Below are positions 7,689 through 9,444 of a stretch of 9,444 nt of DNA, piece by piece (position 1 is the first letter of the stretch; the number at the start of each line of letters is the position of its first letter). The notes below the pieces were generated by a model. It was not told the origin of the DNA, did not search any database, and saw only the letters and a program-made list of their open reading frames with translations. The position numbers were made by a program, and so were the translations under genes. The DNA is from Candidatus Tariuqbacter arcticus (GTDB taxonomy: Bacteria; Electryoneota; Tariuqbacteria; Tariuqbacterales; Tariuqbacteraceae), in assembly GCA_013202315.1 (NCBI GenBank), contig JABMRZ010000229.1, positions 1 through 9,444 on the forward strand, read 5' to 3'.

Positions 7689-8441
7689 TTATCGGCGGAT
7701 TTGCGCTTTATTAGCCTTTAGAAAGTGGAGGGGAATATAAAATTTGGCGTATCGCATACCTTGGGAATCCTTGAAGATTCCCTTTTTATCTTTGACCAAC
7801 ACGGTAGCCCGCCTGGAAATGCGGTTGATGAATCCGCGGAAAGTTATACCCTGGTATTCAAAAGACACCGCATCTCCAACATGGAGGCTGTATTTCTGAT
7901 GAGCTATTTCCGGCTGGGTCACTAATTGATGGGTTACATCTGTATGATTGAAGACATTCCGGCTCATAGCTCTAAAACGGGATTTGGCGCAACTCGAAGA
8001 GCCGAATAAGAGCAATTCCATCAGATGTATGATTTCATGTTCCAAAACCCTCATCACCGCTTCCAGTCTATCATAACACACAATCCCATTTACCACAACT
8101 TCGCGCTTGACTTCATGAAAAGTCTGAAAGATCAAGGTTGACGACAAGGTGATTACAAAAATACCGGAGGGTTTCACATGTTCCACTTTACCGGCGGAAC
8201 GGGTCATCCTTCGAGATAAATTGAAACATATCTTGCCGCCGTAATTACCGCTGAAAAATCCATCAAAGAAATGCGAATCGTATAAGTCGAAAAGCAGTTT
8301 TAAATCGTTCGGGCAGATTCTTGTGATATTCCCATCTTTGAAATTCTCGATTTCGTTCACAGTCCGGCGGTAGATTTTCTTTGTTTTTTCCGCTATCTTT
8401 TCTTGATTGAATCTGAGGTAGCTTAGTTCTTCTTTGCGCAT
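7689..8441 (-). CDS. SprT-like zinc-metallopeptidase-fold protein with C-terminal small beta domain
   Basis: 250 residues. Residues about 45-170 match the SprT-like fold: LLFDLYDSHFFDGFF (49-63) at the entry, SRRMTRSAGKV (76-86), a VITLSSTL strand, and the active-site helix VLEHEIIHLMEL (132-143) with HExxH at H135-E136-H139. The later RFRAMSRNVFNHT (155-167) corresponds to the family's 'F...A...FGHT' region. The histidine that normally precedes it as third zinc ligand is not apparent; C151 lies nearby. Residues about 185-245 form a small basic beta domain (GDAVSFEYQG, RGFINRISRRATVLV, KFYIPLHFL), perhaps SH3-like. SprT/SPRTN relatives act on DNA-protein crosslinks, but substrate and activity are unknown here. 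The start ATG 8441 lacks a good Shine-Dalgarno. It lies 81 bp downstream of the kinase-BON gene on the same strand, possibly cotranscribed, and converges on bamA. Confidence 0.72.
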   Translation of the reverse strand: MRKEELSYLRFNQEKIAEKTKKIYRRTVNEIENFKDGNITRICPNDLKLLFDLYDSHFFDGFFSGNYGGKICFNLSRRMTRSAGKVEHVKPSGIFVITLSSTLIFQTFHEVKREVVVNGIVCYDRLEAVMRVLEHEIIHLMELLLFGSSSCAKSRFRAMSRNVFNHTDVTHQLVTQPEIAHQKYSLHVGDAVSFEYQGITFRGFINRISRRATVLVKDKKGIFKDSQGMRYAKFYIPLHFLKANKAQIRR

Positions 8442-8522
8442 TTTGTTATTATCAACGCTATCGATTCATTTAAGGTTGGTGATTATCGGCATAAGACCTT
8501 GATTAATCTTCAACTCAGAATC

Positions 8523-9341
8523 CTAAGTGGGGATATTGGTTAGTTTTCCGATAGTCATTTCATCATTTATACTTTTCACACCTTCCACGGATTTAACCAC
8601 TTCAATCACCGCCTGCCTTACCCTTTCAACTTCGATGCTTCCTTTCAGACTAACATTACCGCTTTCGGAGGTGATATTTATATCCAATGTTTTGGTGCGG
8701 GCGTCGGCGAAGAGCGCGGCTTCAACTTTGGCGGCTAAGGTGGCGTCTTTGATGCTTTCCAGGCAATATAGATTTGATTGATATTCGGGCTTTTCCGTCA
8801 AGCCGCAGATGATATCACAGGCTGATTCGAGGGTCATCGTCTCTATGTTGATGATGAGGTCGTAGAGATTGGGATCGGTCAATTCAACCCCATAGAAGAA
8901 TTTAGCCCAGCGATTTCGGATATCGTCCACCCTTTGGATATATTGGATGGCGGCTTCCCGGTTGAGTTTTTCCTTCTCCATCGTCAGTTTAATACGATAT
9001 TCCATTGAGGCGATGAGGCGGATTTTCAGCACGGATTTTATCCCCTTCAGCAGGAATTGACCTGAATGACCATGATAGACCAAGTTGCCTTTCTGAGCGT
9101 GTTCAAGCAATGTAGTTTTAATTAAATGGAGGTACATTTTGCGGTTTATGTTGAAGCGGCTCCAGAATTTAGGCGGTTTATCGATGAATTGAATCAGAGT
9201 TCTTTCATCCAGTCCGTATTCTTCCGCCGCTTCGATTAGGATTTCTCTGCTGATGCAGTCGTAATTCAGTTTCTCCGCCACCATTTCCGCCAAGGCTTGT
9301 CCTCCGCTTCGCGACCCCCTGGATATTGTTATGATGGACAT
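8523..9341 (-). CDS. Cytidylate-kinase-like protein fused to a C-terminal BON domain
   Basis: 272 residues, two domains. Residues 1 to about 185 match the cytidylate-kinase-like family (Cytidylate_kin2). The N-terminal ITISRGSRSGG (4-14) is that family's glycine-rich nucleotide loop, which lacks the classical Walker GK(S/T). It is followed by LAEMVAEKLNYDCISREIL, then LVYHGHSGQFLL (88-98, where relatives usually have GRGG), RLIASMEYRI, and a DIRNRWAKFFYG...YDLIINIETM segment (140-169). Residues about 197-265 form a BON domain (ITSESGNVSLKGSIEVERVR, VKSVEGVKSINDEMTI), a fold tied to binding phospholipid or other hydrophobic ligands in OsmY-type proteins. No signal peptide is seen, so it is probably cytoplasmic. 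The fusion suggests a regulatory or sensory nucleotide-binding protein rather than the housekeeping Cmk; that is inference. ATG 9341 has a good Shine-Dalgarno. Confidence 0.82.
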   Translation of the reverse strand: MSIITISRGSRSGGQALAEMVAEKLNYDCISREILIEAAEEYGLDERTLIQFIDKPPKFWSRFNINRKMYLHLIKTTLLEHAQKGNLVYHGHSGQFLLKGIKSVLKIRLIASMEYRIKLTMEKEKLNREAAIQYIQRVDDIRNRWAKFFYGVELTDPNLYDLIINIETMTLESACDIICGLTEKPEYQSNLYCLESIKDATLAAKVEAALFADARTKTLDINITSESGNVSLKGSIEVERVRQAVIEVVKSVEGVKSINDEMTIGKLTNIPT

Positions 9342-9346
9342 ACTAT

Positions 9347-9351
9347 CTCCT
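9347..9351 (-). promoter_or_regulatory. Ribosome-binding site of the kinase-BON gene
   Basis: On the minus strand AGGAG lies 5 nt before the ATG at 9341-9339. It is the clearest Shine-Dalgarno in the window and fixes this start. Confidence 0.65.
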
Positions 9352-9354
9352 AAC

Positions 9355-9370
9355 CCGGACGAGCCGGAAT
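9355..9370. repeat. Second copy of the CCGGAC-AG-CCGGAAT repeat
   Basis: CCGGACGAGCCGGAAT matches the segment at 5057-5072 at 15 of 16 positions (A/G difference in the centre). Here the left arm is CCCGG rather than TTCCGG, so the palindrome is mostly lost. It sits just upstream of the kinase-BON ribosome-binding site. Confidence 0.6.
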
Positions 9371-9371
9371 T

Positions 9372-9392
9372 AAAAGTTAAAGGTTAAAAGTG
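9372..9392. repeat. 7-bp tandem repeat, three units (AAAAGTT-like)
   Basis: Three heptamers follow one another: AAAAGTT (9372-9378), AAAGGTT (9379-9385) and AAAAGTG (9386-9392). The stretch is non-coding and lies about 30 bp upstream of the kinase-BON start. Confidence 0.6.
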
Positions 9393-9411
9393 GATGAATC
9401 TTTGGACTTTT

Positions 9412-9444
9412 CCCAATTCCTAATTCCCAATTCCTAATTCCCAA
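9412..9444. repeat. 14-bp (2 x 7 bp) tandem repeat running off the window
   Basis: Two identical 14-bp units, CCCAATTCCTAATT (9412-9425 and 9426-9439), are followed by a partial CCCAA at the window end. Each unit is itself two near-identical heptamers, CCCAATT and CCTAATT. The array may continue beyond the window. It resembles the short heptanucleotide tandem repeats described in cyanobacteria, although nothing else here is cyanobacterial. Confidence 0.75.

Noticed and set aside
8472..8500. AAGGT/ACCTT pairing between the kinase-BON and SprT-like genes
   Set aside because: Five base pairs with a 19-nt loop and no T tract; not a credible terminator.

Overview
The window is a piece of a diderm (outer-membrane-bearing) bacterial chromosome of moderate G+C. 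The strongest evidence is a TamB-type envelope protein followed by a full-length BamA-type outer-membrane barrel. The combination of a stand-alone TamB-BamA pair, a cytidylate-kinase-like/BON fusion and a SprT-like metallopeptidase, together with intergenic short repeats, suggests an uncultured lineage, perhaps of the FCB or deltaproteobacterial type. The sequence alone does not fix the taxon.

Layout. Positions 76-813 (+) encode a short FAD-binding (PCMH/GlcE-like) protein. It keeps the dinucleotide-fold half but lacks the usual C-terminal domain. A perfect 9-bp inverted repeat sits in its coding sequence exactly where that domain should begin. Positions 916-4971 (+) encode a 1351-residue TamB-like protein with an N-terminal membrane anchor. 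A 221-bp gap follows, holding a weak terminator-like hairpin and a composite intergenic repeat with a CCGGAAT palindrome. Positions 5193-7604 (+) encode a BamA-type protein with signal peptide, five POTRA domains and a barrel. Two genes on the minus strand converge on it: a SprT-like zinc-metallopeptidase-fold protein (7689-8441) and, upstream of that, a cytidylate-kinase-like protein with a C-terminal BON domain (8523-9341). The right edge (9355-9444) is non-coding and contains another copy of the CCGGAC-AG-CCGGAAT repeat and two different arrays with a 7-bp period.

How the genes fit together. TamB and BamA are known partners in outer-membrane protein insertion and/or phospholipid transport across the periplasm. 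Their adjacency, with no TamA in view, suggests that this BamA-type barrel may serve TamB directly. The FAD protein and the two minus-strand genes have no evident link to envelope assembly. I found no RNA gene, CRISPR array, transposase or phage gene. I do not see a clear undescribed multi-gene system. The most curious points are the truncated FAD protein with its embedded palindrome, the kinase-BON fusion, the SprT-like protein lacking the expected third histidine ligand, and the short-repeat family.
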